This document shows positions 53,824-62,233 of a stretch of DNA of 64,000 nucleotides, piece by piece; the stretch's first letter is position 1; each line of letters starts with the position of its first letter. Under the pieces are notes generated by a model, which was given only the letters and a program-made list of their open reading frames with translations, did not search any database and was not told the origin of the DNA. The DNA comes from Gemmatimonadota bacterium (GTDB lineage: Bacteria; Gemmatimonadota; Gemmatimonadetes; Gemmatimonadales; GWC2-71-9): the NCBI GenBank assembly GCA_003222195.1, contig QHVB01000024.1, forward strand, positions 186,001-250,000, in the 5' to 3' direction. The translations under genes were made by a program, and so were the position numbers.

Positions 53824-55011
53824 ATGAAGTTGGCTCGGCAGGCAAGCGCTCTCTTGCTCTGGGCCGCGACATGCAGTCGCGGCCTTTTTGCCCAACAACT
53901 GCCCTCGTCGCCCGACAAGTTCCAGCTCCGCGGAGTCGAGCTGCGGTACGTCCTGCCAGAGCCGCTCTTCGATAACGAGCAGACGACCGAACCGATCAAG
54001 GCCCTGTACGTCAACGCGTGGGCGTTTGGCTCCAGCAAGCTCGCGCAACTGGTCCGTCTCGCGGACTCGACCGAGATCAACGCGTTCGTGGTCGACATCA
54101 AGGATGACACGGGCTGCCTGCTGTATCCCTCTGACGTCAAGGTCGCGCAGGACATCGGCGCGACCAAGTGCGTGCGCACCCGCGACGTCGAGTCGCGGCT
54201 CGACACGCTGCGCGCCCACGATATCTACGCCATCGCGCGCATCGTCGTCGCCAAAGATCCGCTGCTCGCCGAGCGGCGGCCCCATTGGTCGGTGCAGAAT
54301 CGCGACGGCAGCGGGTTGTGGCGCGATCGGATCGGCATCGCTTGGGTGGATGCGTACAACGACTCGGTGTGGATCTACGCGGCGCAGCTCGCTCAGGAAG
54401 CGGTGAAGCTCGGCTTCAACGAGGTGCAGTTCGACTATGTGCGCTTCCCCGATGAGCCGAAGGAAGCGATGGCGCAGGCGGTCTTCGCCGCCCGCAAGCC
54501 CGGCGAAACGCAACGCGAGGGCGTCCAGGCGGGGATCGCGATACTCACGCATCGCATCCAGCCGCTCGGCGTGCCGGTCACGTTCGACATCTTCGGCCTG
54601 ACGGCGTCCGCCACGAATGACCTGGGCATCGGCCAGGTGTGGGAAGATTTCGTCAGCGTCGCCGACGTCGTGTTACCGATGGTGTATCCCAGCCACTATT
54701 ATCGCGGCAGCTACGGACTCGCCTGGCCGAATGGCGAGCCGTATCGAGTCGTGCGCAATGCATTGAGTGAAGCGCTCGAGCGCTCTCGGCCACTGGTCAA
54801 GGCCGCCACGATTCGGCCGTATCTCCAGGCATTCACGCTCGGCCGGCGCAAGCCGCGCTACACGCCGCACGAAATTCGTGAGCAGATCCGCGCGGCCGAA
54901 GAGCTGGGCATCGACACGTGGGTGCTGTGGAATCCCCGCAGCGTCTATCAGCGCGACTCACTGCGCCCCTACCGGGAGCAGGTGGCGATAGTTCCGGGCG
55001 GCACACAGTAG
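53824..55011 (+). CDS. Putative glycoside hydrolase (DUF4015-type TIM barrel), exported
   Basis: A 395-residue protein starting MKLARQASALLLWAATCSRG, a signal peptide, so ATG 53824 is preferred to the ATG at 53809, whose TATGTT also looks like a -10. Motifs VKALYVNAWAFGS-like start, INAFVVDIKDDTG, FNEVQFDYVRFPDE, VTFDIFGLTA and VVLPMVYPSHYYRG are those of the DUF4015 putative glycoside hydrolase family; the acidic residues at the strand ends are candidate catalytic groups. It may act on a cell-surface polysaccharide. It follows the M14 gene by 51 bp. Confidence 0.85.
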   Translation: MKLARQASALLLWAATCSRGLFAQQLPSSPDKFQLRGVELRYVLPEPLFDNEQTTEPIKALYVNAWAFGSSKLAQLVRLADSTEINAFVVDIKDDTGCLLYPSDVKVAQDIGATKCVRTRDVESRLDTLRAHDIYAIARIVVAKDPLLAERRPHWSVQNRDGSGLWRDRIGIAWVDAYNDSVWIYAAQLAQEAVKLGFNEVQFDYVRFPDEPKEAMAQAVFAARKPGETQREGVQAGIAILTHRIQPLGVPVTFDIFGLTASATNDLGIGQVWEDFVSVADVVLPMVYPSHYYRGSYGLAWPNGEPYRVVRNALSEALERSRPLVKAATIRPYLQAFTLGRRKPRYTPHEIREQIRAAEELGIDTWVLWNPRSVYQRDSLRPYREQVAIVPGGTQ

Positions 55012-55014
55012 CGC

Positions 55015-55020
55015 CATATT
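55015..55020 (+). promoter_or_regulatory. -10-like element CATATT before a lipoprotein gene
   Basis: CATATT directly followed by CACGCA and the ATG at 55027; no ribosome-binding site fits between the preceding stop and this start. Confidence 0.4.
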
Positions 55021-55026
55021 CACGCA

Positions 55027-55764
55027 ATGATAAAGCTGTGGATACCTCTGGCACTCGCCGGAGTGCTCGGCGCGTGCTCCGACACGAGTGGCGTCGATCC
55101 GGATGCGATCCCTGGACCGGAACTGCTCGCCGTGCGCACGGCCCTCGATTCCGCTTTCCTCCACGATACGACTCTTGATCCTGCCTTCACCGGAGACTCC
55201 GGCCTCTATGCACTGATGTCGACGCTCGTTTTCTTCTTCATCGATCGGGCATCGCGGATCGGTCAGGGCACCGACACAACGCGGGTCGTGGGAATCGAGT
55301 TCGACATCGACGCCACCCAGAATGGCACGCGAGTGATCAGTAACTTCACGACACTGCTCGCGTGGAAGGGCTATGACTCCACCACAAGCACGGTGGACTC
55401 TGTCTTATTCTTGCTGGGCTCCGGGCGCGCTCCGGTGAACGACTCGCTCCGGCCGCGCTTCACGCTCGATTCCGCAAGCACCGGCACCGGCTTCGTCATT
55501 CATGAGGCGAGGAACTCGGCGGTCACCAAGTGGTGGTCACGCGGCGGGCACCTGCGAACGACGGCGAGTCAGTATGGAACCGCGCACGGTACTGCGTCTT
55601 TCTCCGTCGCCCGGGGTTCCTTGAGCGGCGCGTTCACCATCAACGCGAAATTTGTGCCGGATTCGAGTACGGCGGTGACGTCCGCGCTGGATTTTGGAAA
55701 TGGCGCGCGGGCGATCAAGGTGAAGATTCGAGGGACTCTACCATCCCCGGCGCCCATGCGGTGA
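55027..55764 (+). CDS. Hypothetical lipoprotein
   Basis: A 245-residue protein with a lipoprotein signal (MIKLWIPLALAGVLGAC, lipobox LGAC). The mature part is Ser/Thr/Asp-rich and beta-like with no domain that I recognise. Its last 50 bp overlap the 3' end of the convergent aconitase-family gene; the overlap ends both proteins in low-constraint tails (TLPSPAPMR here, MVESLESSP there). Confidence 0.65.
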   Translation: MIKLWIPLALAGVLGACSDTSGVDPDAIPGPELLAVRTALDSAFLHDTTLDPAFTGDSGLYALMSTLVFFFIDRASRIGQGTDTTRVVGIEFDIDATQNGTRVISNFTTLLAWKGYDSTTSTVDSVLFLLGSGRAPVNDSLRPRFTLDSASTGTGFVIHEARNSAVTKWWSRGGHLRTTASQYGTAHGTASFSVARGSLSGAFTINAKFVPDSSTAVTSALDFGNGARAIKVKIRGTLPSPAPMR

Positions 55765-57712
55765 TGTAGCCGGTGATGGCCGAGGCGGCCACCGTATAGG
55801 GGTTGGCAAGGTAGAGTTGACCGGGGCCGGAACGCCCCGGGAAGTTGCGGTTGATCGCGCTGATCGTGACTTCTTCCCGCGTCTTCGACACGCCCGGTCC
55901 CGCATTGATGCAGGCTCCGCACGACGGCTCCAGGAATGTCGCGCCCACGCGCTGAAAGATGTCCAGGTACCCGCGCTCCTCGCAGTAGCGCTTCACGTCC
56001 TGCGACCCACACTGAATGAAGAAGCGCACCCAGGGCGCCACCCGCTCGCCGCGCGCGGCCGCGTCCGCCAGCACGCGCGCATACATATCCATGTCTTCCT
56101 TCTTGCCCGCGGTGCAGGAGCCCGCGTACGCGATGTCGACCTTGATGCGCTCAGCAACGTCATCGATATAGAGCCCGTTTCCGGGATCACCCGGTAGCGC
56201 GATCATCGGCCGGATACTGGCGGCGTCGATCTCGATGACTTGGCAGTACTCGGCACCGGGGTCGCTAGCGAGACCGGCACAGAGCCGCTCCGCCTCCGCG
56301 CGCGACAGCTTCCGATAGTCCATCAGGTACTCGACCGTCTTCTCGTCCGGTGCGACGTAGCCCGTAAAGCCACCCACTTCGGCCGTCATGTTGGTCATCG
56401 TGGCCCGCTCGTCGACCGACAGCGAAGCGACAGCATCGCCACAATACTCCACCAGCTTCCCGATGGCCTTCCCGGTCTTCACGTAGGGATGACGCAGCAC
56501 CTCCAGCATGAAGTCCTTGGCCGTGACGTTGTCGGGTTTCTGGCCACTGACCTCGACCTTGACCGTCTCCGGCACCTGTAGGCGCACATCCTTCGTGATC
56601 CAGGAATTGAAGATCGCCGTCGTTCCCACGCCGAAGGCGATGCAGCCGACAGCCCCGGCGTGCGGTGTATGCGAATCGGAGCCGATGATCACCTGACCGG
56701 GGAGCGCATGCGCCTCGAGAATCTTCGAGTGACAAATCGCTTCCGAGCCGTGGTGGCCGAGCCGCAGCTCGCCGTACAGCTTGATCCCCTGCGCCGTCGC
56801 GAACTCGCGCTGCTTCTTCTCCAGCTGCATCGCGACATCGAGCAGTCCTTCTTTGATGCGTTCCGGTGTCATGGCCTCCGGCAGGAACGTGAGATGATCC
56901 CGAAACATGAGGATCGAGCCGGGATCGTGGACCTTCGCGTCCTTGCCGACGAGCTGCTCGAAGAAGATTGCGGCCATCGGCGTTACGTATTCGTGGCTGA
57001 ACCGGATGTCGGTGAGGACGAATCCTTCATCGCCCGGCTTCACGGCGGGCACGCCGATCTTGCCCTTGGCAGGATCGACCACCCAGCGACGCGCAAGAAT
57101 CTTCTCCCCCAGCGTCATCGGACGGCGCGGCGTCTGGGGCGGATGGAGGACAACGTCACCCTTCAGGCGCGCCATGTTGTAGTTGAACAATCCGCCATGT
57201 TCGATGATGCCCCGCGTGATCTCGCCCTCTCCCGCCGTGAACGCGGAGAGCGGGATGTCGTCGCCGCGACGGACCTTGTCGAGCATGGAGAAATCCGTCG
57301 TCGTGAGGATCCCGAGGTTCTGACAGTTCTCGCGGTAGATGCGTTCGATGCTCTCGGCCACGACCAGCTTGATTCCGGCACACATCTCAGCGTAGGGCGA
57401 CTGCTCGCGGGAGGACCCTTTGCCCCGGCGCTTGCCGCTGACCGCGGCGACGAAACCGCCGCCCTTCACGGCCCCGCGCGAAATCGGGAACTCGTCCCGG
57501 CACTTGAGTCCGACATAGGGGAATTCACCCAGTGTTTCGTCGTAGTAGTAACAGATGTATGCGGGGGTGATTTCATCGGTGGAGATATCGTCGCGCAACT
57601 TGTTGGCCGGCGTCCACGTGGGGTCATTCCCGGCGAGCTGCGCCCGCACGAACGCGGGATCCTCGGTCAGATAGAGGATGCGCCCCTGCAGTCGGACGTT
57701 CGCGTCGCGCAT
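55715..57712 (-). CDS. Aconitase-family hydratase with swivel domain first
   Basis: A 665-residue protein. The N-terminal 200 residues are the small swivel domain (LRDDISTDEITPAYICYYYD, FVAAVSGKRRGKGSSREQSP, with the substrate-binding Arg and Ser), followed by the [4Fe-4S] catalytic domains with HHGSEAICHSKILEAHALPG, IGSDSHTPHAGAVGCIAFGV and cluster cysteines in AYAGSCTAG and EPSCGACINAGPG. In usual aconitases the swivel domain is C-terminal; only AcnB-type enzymes have it first, but AcnB also has a HEAT domain, absent here. Activity could be aconitase, homoaconitase or isopropylmalate isomerase-like. ATG 57712, 6 bases after GATACT, is preferred to ATG 57769, which would overlap the ATG of the divergent gene. 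Confidence 0.85.
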   Translation of the reverse strand: MRDANVRLQGRILYLTEDPAFVRAQLAGNDPTWTPANKLRDDISTDEITPAYICYYYDETLGEFPYVGLKCRDEFPISRGAVKGGGFVAAVSGKRRGKGSSREQSPYAEMCAGIKLVVAESIERIYRENCQNLGILTTTDFSMLDKVRRGDDIPLSAFTAGEGEITRGIIEHGGLFNYNMARLKGDVVLHPPQTPRRPMTLGEKILARRWVVDPAKGKIGVPAVKPGDEGFVLTDIRFSHEYVTPMAAIFFEQLVGKDAKVHDPGSILMFRDHLTFLPEAMTPERIKEGLLDVAMQLEKKQREFATAQGIKLYGELRLGHHGSEAICHSKILEAHALPGQVIIGSDSHTPHAGAVGCIAFGVGTTAIFNSWITKDVRLQVPETVKVEVSGQKPDNVTAKDFMLEVLRHPYVKTGKAIGKLVEYCGDAVASLSVDERATMTNMTAEVGGFTGYVAPDEKTVEYLMDYRKLSRAEAERLCAGLASDPGAEYCQVIEIDAASIRPMIALPGDPGNGLYIDDVAERIKVDIAYAGSCTAGKKEDMDMYARVLADAAARGERVAPWVRFFIQCGSQDVKRYCEERGYLDIFQRVGATFLEPSCGACINAGPGVSKTREEVTISAINRNFPGRSGPGQLYLANPYTVAASAITGYITAWAPGMVESLESSP

Positions 57713-57767
57713 GCGCGAAGTATCACCCCTTGCCTCGGGGCGAGCAAGCGGATTTTCTTGGAAGCTC

Positions 57768-58631
57768 ATGTTCCTTCCTGCCTTTTTTTTGTTGCAAGCG
57801 ACGTTTCACAGCCCGCGCGTGATCGAGAGCTCCGGCGTGGCGGTGAGCCATGCCTATCCCGGCGTGCTGTGGACCCACAACGATTCCGGGGATGGGCCCT
57901 ATCTATACGCGACGGATCTGCGCGGCACCGACCGCGGGGCGTTGCTCGTGCCGGGCGCGCAGGCGATCGATTGGGAGGACATCGGATTGGGTCCCTGCCC
58001 GGTCTCATTCCTGCCGAAGGCCGGCTCGTGCCTCTATCTCGCCGACACGGGCGACAATTTGGAGTTCCGTCCGTTCGTGACGGTCTACGCGATTCCAGAG
58101 CCACCACCGCCGGAACGCGCGGGAGATACGCTCGGAACCACGCGGGCGCCGGCACTCGTGCGCCTTCGGTACCCGGACGGTCCGCACGACGTCGAGGCGC
58201 TTTATGTCTCCCCGCGCGATACGGCTCTGTATCTGGTGAGCAAGGGAGCGCTACGGGGTAGCGCGATCCGGTTGTATCGAGTGGATCGCGGCGCGTGGAG
58301 CGCTCCCGACACGACGTTCGACGTCGTCGTCGCGACGCTCGTGCAGACCCTGGACATCCGCCCCAGCCCTGAAGCGGGCCGCGTCGTCACCGCGGGGGCC
58401 ATCCGACAGGACGGTCGCCTCGTTGCGTTGCGCACCTACTCGGAGATCTACCTGTTTTATCCGGGAGTTGGTGGCCGCCTGTTGCCCGCTCGCGAGCACG
58501 CTTGCAGCATCGCGGGGCTCGAGATCGGCGGTGAAGCGATCGACTTTCTCGATGATTCGACGTTCGTCCTGACGAGCGAAGCGTCCGGCCGGCGCCGGGG
58601 CAGAATCGACACCGTGACCTGCAGTCCCTAA
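57768..58631 (+). CDS. Exported beta-propeller-like protein of unknown function
   Basis: A 287-residue protein with an N-terminal hydrophobic segment (MFLPAFFLLQATFHSP). It contains SGVAVSHAYPGVLWTHNDSG, GAQAIDWEDIGLGP, CLYLADTGDNLEFRPFVTVY and DGPHDVEALYVSPRD, a pattern of widespread exported proteins with a predicted beta-propeller fold and no known activity. Several conserved Asp/Glu/Asn (DSG, DWED, DTGDN) suggest metal or ligand binding. The start lies 55 bp from the preferred start of the divergent aconitase-family gene. Confidence 0.72.
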   Translation: MFLPAFFLLQATFHSPRVIESSGVAVSHAYPGVLWTHNDSGDGPYLYATDLRGTDRGALLVPGAQAIDWEDIGLGPCPVSFLPKAGSCLYLADTGDNLEFRPFVTVYAIPEPPPPERAGDTLGTTRAPALVRLRYPDGPHDVEALYVSPRDTALYLVSKGALRGSAIRLYRVDRGAWSAPDTTFDVVVATLVQTLDIRPSPEAGRVVTAGAIRQDGRLVALRTYSEIYLFYPGVGGRLLPAREHACSIAGLEIGGEAIDFLDDSTFVLTSEASGRRRGRIDTVTCSP

Positions 58632-58645
58632 TGGAGTCGTGACAC

Positions 58646-60256
58646 ATGACGCGCAAATGTTGGAATACTGTCGTGATGCTGGCGCTAACTGCGACCACCG
58701 GCGTGGCGCAGCGATCGTCCACCATCCCCGTCGACACGGCCGCCATGGATGCGCATCTGCGTTTCCTGGCGAGCGACCTGCTCGAGGGTCGTGCCCCGGC
58801 GACGCGCGGTGGCCGCCTGGCGGCGGAATACATCGCCGCCCAGTTCCAAGCTCTGGGACTCGAGCCCGCCGGCGCGAATGGAACGTACTTCCAGCCGGTC
58901 GCGCTGGTGGGAATGACACCCCAACCCTCCCTTTCCTGGGGCAAATCGGGGGGCGCGTCTGATAGTCTCCCATATCGCGACGCATTCGTCGCGTGGGCGG
59001 AACGACCCGAAGCGGACATCTCGGCAACCGGCGACGTCGTCTTCGTTGGCTACGGCATTCGCGCGCCCGAGTGGCAATGGGACGACTACAAGGGCGTCGA
59101 CCTGCACGGCAAAGTCCTGTTGATGCTGGTGAATGATCCTGGGCTCGTGGACTCCACAGTATTCCTCGGCAAGGTCCTCACGTACTACGGGCGGTGGACC
59201 TACAAGCTCGAGGAAGCCGCTCGGCAGGGTGCCGCCGGCGCGATCATGATTCATACGACGGAGAGCGCGACATACCCCTGGGAAGTCGTGCGCGGCTCGT
59301 GGTCGGTCGAGCAGTTCAAGTTGGATCAGCCACGATCGCCCAGCCTCGCGTTCGCCGGATGGGTAACGGAGGCGAGTGCCCGCGCGGCGCTCGCCAAGGC
59401 CGGGCTGAACCTCGATTCGTTGACTCAGGCCGCGGCGCGTCGTGATTTCCACCCGGTATCGACTGGGCTGAGCGCCGCGGTGCGCATTCACAGCGCGCTG
59501 CGCCGCGTGGAGTCGGAGAATGTCGCGGCGCGTCTCCTTGGCCGGGATCAGCGACTGGCCTCTCAGGCGGTGCTCATCACGGCTCACTGGGACCACAAAG
59601 GGATCGGCCCGATCGTGCGTGGTGATTCGATCTACAACGGCGCCGAGGACAATGCCTCCGGCGTTGCGGCAATCCTCGGCGCCGCCAAAGCGATGACCCA
59701 GCTCCCGCGACCCGCGCGCTCCATCCTGTTCGTCGCCACGACCGCCGAAGAGAGTGGTCTGCTCGGCAGCGAGGCCTATGTGCAACACCCGCTCATTCCG
59801 CTCGCACAGACGGCGGCCGTACTGAATCTCGATGTGACGAACGTGCGCGGCGCCACGCGCGACATCGGGGCGGTCGGGATGGATCGCTCGACGTTGGGCC
59901 CCGTCTTCGTGGCCGCCGCCCGCGCGGAGTCGCTGAAAGTAGAATCCCAACCGGACGTGCGCGGGTCGTTTTTCCGCTCCGATCATTTTCCGTTTGCGCG
60001 TTCCGGCGTGCCCGCGCTCTCGATCAAACCGGGCATCGATTTCGTTGGACGTCCGAAGGGCTGGGGCGAACAGCAGGAGAACCTGTACAACCAGGAGCGC
60101 TATCATCAGCCAAGCGATGAGTATCAGCGGGCGTTCCGCTATGATGGCATGGCGCAACAAGTGCGCGTCACGGTGCGAACGGCGCGCGCCATCGCAAACG
60201 ATCCAGCGATGCCCCGCTGGTTGCCTGCTTCGGAGTTCCAGCGGCCGCAGCCCTGA
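58646..60256 (+). CDS. Exported M28-family aminopeptidase with PA domain
   Basis: A 536-residue protein with a signal peptide (MTRKCWNTVVMLALTATTGV). A PA (protease-associated) insert carries EWQWDDYKGVDLHGKVLLML, and the M28 zinc site is formed by AHWDHKG, NGAEDNASGVA, TAEESGLLGS, LNLDVTNVRG and FRSDHFPFARSGVP, all five ligand segments being present. It should release N-terminal amino acids from peptides outside the cytoplasm. It starts 14 bp after the preceding gene, so is probably in the same transcript. Confidence 0.92.
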   Translation: MTRKCWNTVVMLALTATTGVAQRSSTIPVDTAAMDAHLRFLASDLLEGRAPATRGGRLAAEYIAAQFQALGLEPAGANGTYFQPVALVGMTPQPSLSWGKSGGASDSLPYRDAFVAWAERPEADISATGDVVFVGYGIRAPEWQWDDYKGVDLHGKVLLMLVNDPGLVDSTVFLGKVLTYYGRWTYKLEEAARQGAAGAIMIHTTESATYPWEVVRGSWSVEQFKLDQPRSPSLAFAGWVTEASARAALAKAGLNLDSLTQAAARRDFHPVSTGLSAAVRIHSALRRVESENVAARLLGRDQRLASQAVLITAHWDHKGIGPIVRGDSIYNGAEDNASGVAAILGAAKAMTQLPRPARSILFVATTAEESGLLGSEAYVQHPLIPLAQTAAVLNLDVTNVRGATRDIGAVGMDRSTLGPVFVAAARAESLKVESQPDVRGSFFRSDHFPFARSGVPALSIKPGIDFVGRPKGWGEQQENLYNQERYHQPSDEYQRAFRYDGMAQQVRVTVRTARAIANDPAMPRWLPASEFQRPQP

Positions 60257-60327
60257 GCCGTGCAGCAGATTGCACCGCTGCGGGAGTTTCGGAACATCTT
60301 GGAGCGTAATGGGTTAATCTCCGGCGA

Positions 60328-61521
60328 TTGCCTATTGGCCGGGGGGCGGGTAAGTTTGCGCCCGTTTTTAACCCAGCAGCACCAGCTGTTCCGACCTCCT
60401 ACATGGGAGCGGCGTTGGAGATTCCCTCCACGCATACGGTGCCTCTCTCGTGGTTGTACGAGGCAGCCAGTCTTCCAATTCAGTATCGCACGCTCACCGA
60501 AGTTGTCCCCGAGTCGGCTCGTGACTTCGAACAAGTAACCGCGCTCCGCGAGCAGATCCTGCATTACAAGGAAGCTCTCGCGATCGCTCGCAAGCAGAAG
60601 GACACGGGGCTCTGGGGTGCGAATCTGCTGGCACCGGCACCATCGAAGGCCATGGGGTGGAAAGAAGTCGGTACCATCACCCAGTACCGCCGTTTGCTCG
60701 AGCTGGGCTGGCCAGGTGACGCGCGGGTGTTTCGGTTCGCCGATCGGTTCCTGTTCCGGCTGCTGTCGCGTGATGACGATCCCGCGCTGCTCGTCGAGTT
60801 CCAGCGAGCCGCCAAGAGTGATCCCGGCCTCGGCCTCTGGGCGCGGGGGATGGGAGCGCAGGCGGCCGCGGCGGCACTCGCGCGCGGCGCGCACCAGGAC
60901 GATCCGCGGCTGCGCGGCGCGGCGCATCGCATCGCGAGCGATATTTCCATGTATCTGCGCAGCGAGCTGGCGCAGAAGCCGTTCAAGAAGGCGCAAGGCA
61001 AGACCGTGCTTGACCCGCTCGCCTATCCGCCGACCGTCTTCTCGATCGAGATGCTCGCGTTCATGCCGGCGGTCCAGCGGGAGCGGGCCGGCTTTCTCGA
61101 GCGGCTGGCGTCCTACTTTTCGAGTCCGACGTCGCGCCGGTCATTCTTCATTCTGGCCGGCAAGAAGGTCTTTCGGCCGCTGTTCGAGCTCCTGGGCGAC
61201 CCGCTGCATGCCGACGCCCAGGGTCGGGTGAGCGATGTGGCGTTCGCGGTCTATTGGCTGGAATTGCTCGCCCGCTTGGGGATCGTCCGCCAGGTGCCCA
61301 GCGCCAATCGGGTATTAGCTCGGCTGTACAGCGAATGCGACGAAAGCGGCATCTGGAGCCCCGGGGGCCTGCGCGCGATGCCGAAGTCCACGAACCCCGT
61401 GATTTCGCATTACTTCCCCCTCGAAGGCCCGGGGAAGAGTCCGGCACAACGCCAGACGGACGTCACCTTCCGACTGGCGTTGATCGCCAGAATTCTGGGG
61501 ATTCCGCTGAACGTCATCTAG
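60328..61521 (+). CDS. Protein of unknown function
   Basis: A helix-rich protein of 397 residues from the TTG at 60328, or 372 from the ATG at 60403. TTAATCTCCGGCGA lies just before the TTG, similar to the leaderless pattern here, while the ATG has no Shine-Dalgarno site. Regions with SWLYEAASLPIQYRTLTEVV, ALREQILHYKEALAIARKQK and LRGAAHRIASDISMYLRSEL suggest an all-alpha repeat, perhaps of the alpha/alpha-toroid kind, but I do not recognise a family. No signal peptide, so cytoplasmic. Confidence 0.6.
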   Translation: MPIGRGAGKFAPVFNPAAPAVPTSYMGAALEIPSTHTVPLSWLYEAASLPIQYRTLTEVVPESARDFEQVTALREQILHYKEALAIARKQKDTGLWGANLLAPAPSKAMGWKEVGTITQYRRLLELGWPGDARVFRFADRFLFRLLSRDDDPALLVEFQRAAKSDPGLGLWARGMGAQAAAAALARGAHQDDPRLRGAAHRIASDISMYLRSELAQKPFKKAQGKTVLDPLAYPPTVFSIEMLAFMPAVQRERAGFLERLASYFSSPTSRRSFFILAGKKVFRPLFELLGDPLHADAQGRVSDVAFAVYWLELLARLGIVRQVPSANRVLARLYSECDESGIWSPGGLRAMPKSTNPVISHYFPLEGPGKSPAQRQTDVTFRLALIARILGIPLNVI

Positions 61522-61543
61522 TCGTGGTGTACGGCAGAAACAA

Positions 61544-61563
61544 GTAGTAGTATTTGCTACTAC
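61544..61563. promoter_or_regulatory. Inverted repeat at the start of the TrmB-like gene
   Basis: GTAGTAG, six bases, CTACTAC: an exact 7-bp inverted repeat (8 of 9 if the inner bases are included) that ends one base before the GTG at 61565 and contains TAGTAT, a -10-like hexamer. An operator for autoregulation by the adjacent helix-turn-helix protein is likely. Confidence 0.6.
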
Positions 61564-61564
61564 A

Positions 61565-62233
61565 GTGGCACTCGATCTGACACCCTTTGGCTTCACGCCC
61601 ACCGAGTCATTGGCCTACGCGACTCTGCTCCGTCTCGGCCCGTCGACGGGCTATGCCGTCGCCCGCGGTGCCAGGGTGGCGCGCGCGAACGCGTACAGCG
61701 CCCTAGAGGGGCTGGTCGCGCGCGGTGCCGCCACGCGGACGCCGCCACCCAACCGGCCGGCCCGCTATCGGCCCACGGACCCGCAGTCTCTGCTCGCGCA
61801 CCTCGCGACGCTGCAGGGGGAGGCCTTGGATCGCCTCGGCCGGCAACTCCGCGACATCTCACGACCGGGCGAACCGGTGGTCAGGGAAGTCGCCGGCAAT
61901 CGGGCAGTCGCCAATCTCCTGATGCAATTGGTGGCACGCGCCGAACGAAGTGTAGAAGGAGTCATGGCGCTCGAGCTGTGGCGACCGACGCTGCCCGCCT
62001 GGAGACGGGCTGCTGACCGTGCGCAGCTGAAGGTTCGCATGCGCGGCGGGATGCCCGAAGACGCCCCGTCCTGGCTCCAGCCGGCAGGCGATACACCCGA
62101 TGCCACGGTGTTGCTAATCGATGAGGCTCACCTCGTGATCACGTCGGGCGATGGCGATGCGGTCACAGGCTTATGGACCTCCCATCCGCTCATTCTCTTG
62201 CTCGCGCGACGCGCGTTACAGACACCCTCGTGA
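61565..62233 (+). CDS. TrmB-family transcriptional regulator
   Basis: A 222-residue regulator with an N-terminal winged helix of the TrmB type (LTPFGFTPTESLAYATLLRL, GPSTGYAVARGARVARANAY, SALEGLVARGAATRTPPP) and a C-terminal effector-like domain (VVREVAGNRAVANLLMQLVA to LVITSGDGDAVTGLWTSHPL) of the phospholipase D-like fold seen in TrmB proteins. The start is GTG, preceded immediately by an inverted repeat. Its TGA overlaps the GTG of the following hydrolase (GTGA), which is the natural candidate for regulation. Confidence 0.8.
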   Translation: MALDLTPFGFTPTESLAYATLLRLGPSTGYAVARGARVARANAYSALEGLVARGAATRTPPPNRPARYRPTDPQSLLAHLATLQGEALDRLGRQLRDISRPGEPVVREVAGNRAVANLLMQLVARAERSVEGVMALELWRPTLPAWRRAADRAQLKVRMRGGMPEDAPSWLQPAGDTPDATVLLIDEAHLVITSGDGDAVTGLWTSHPLILLLARRALQTPS

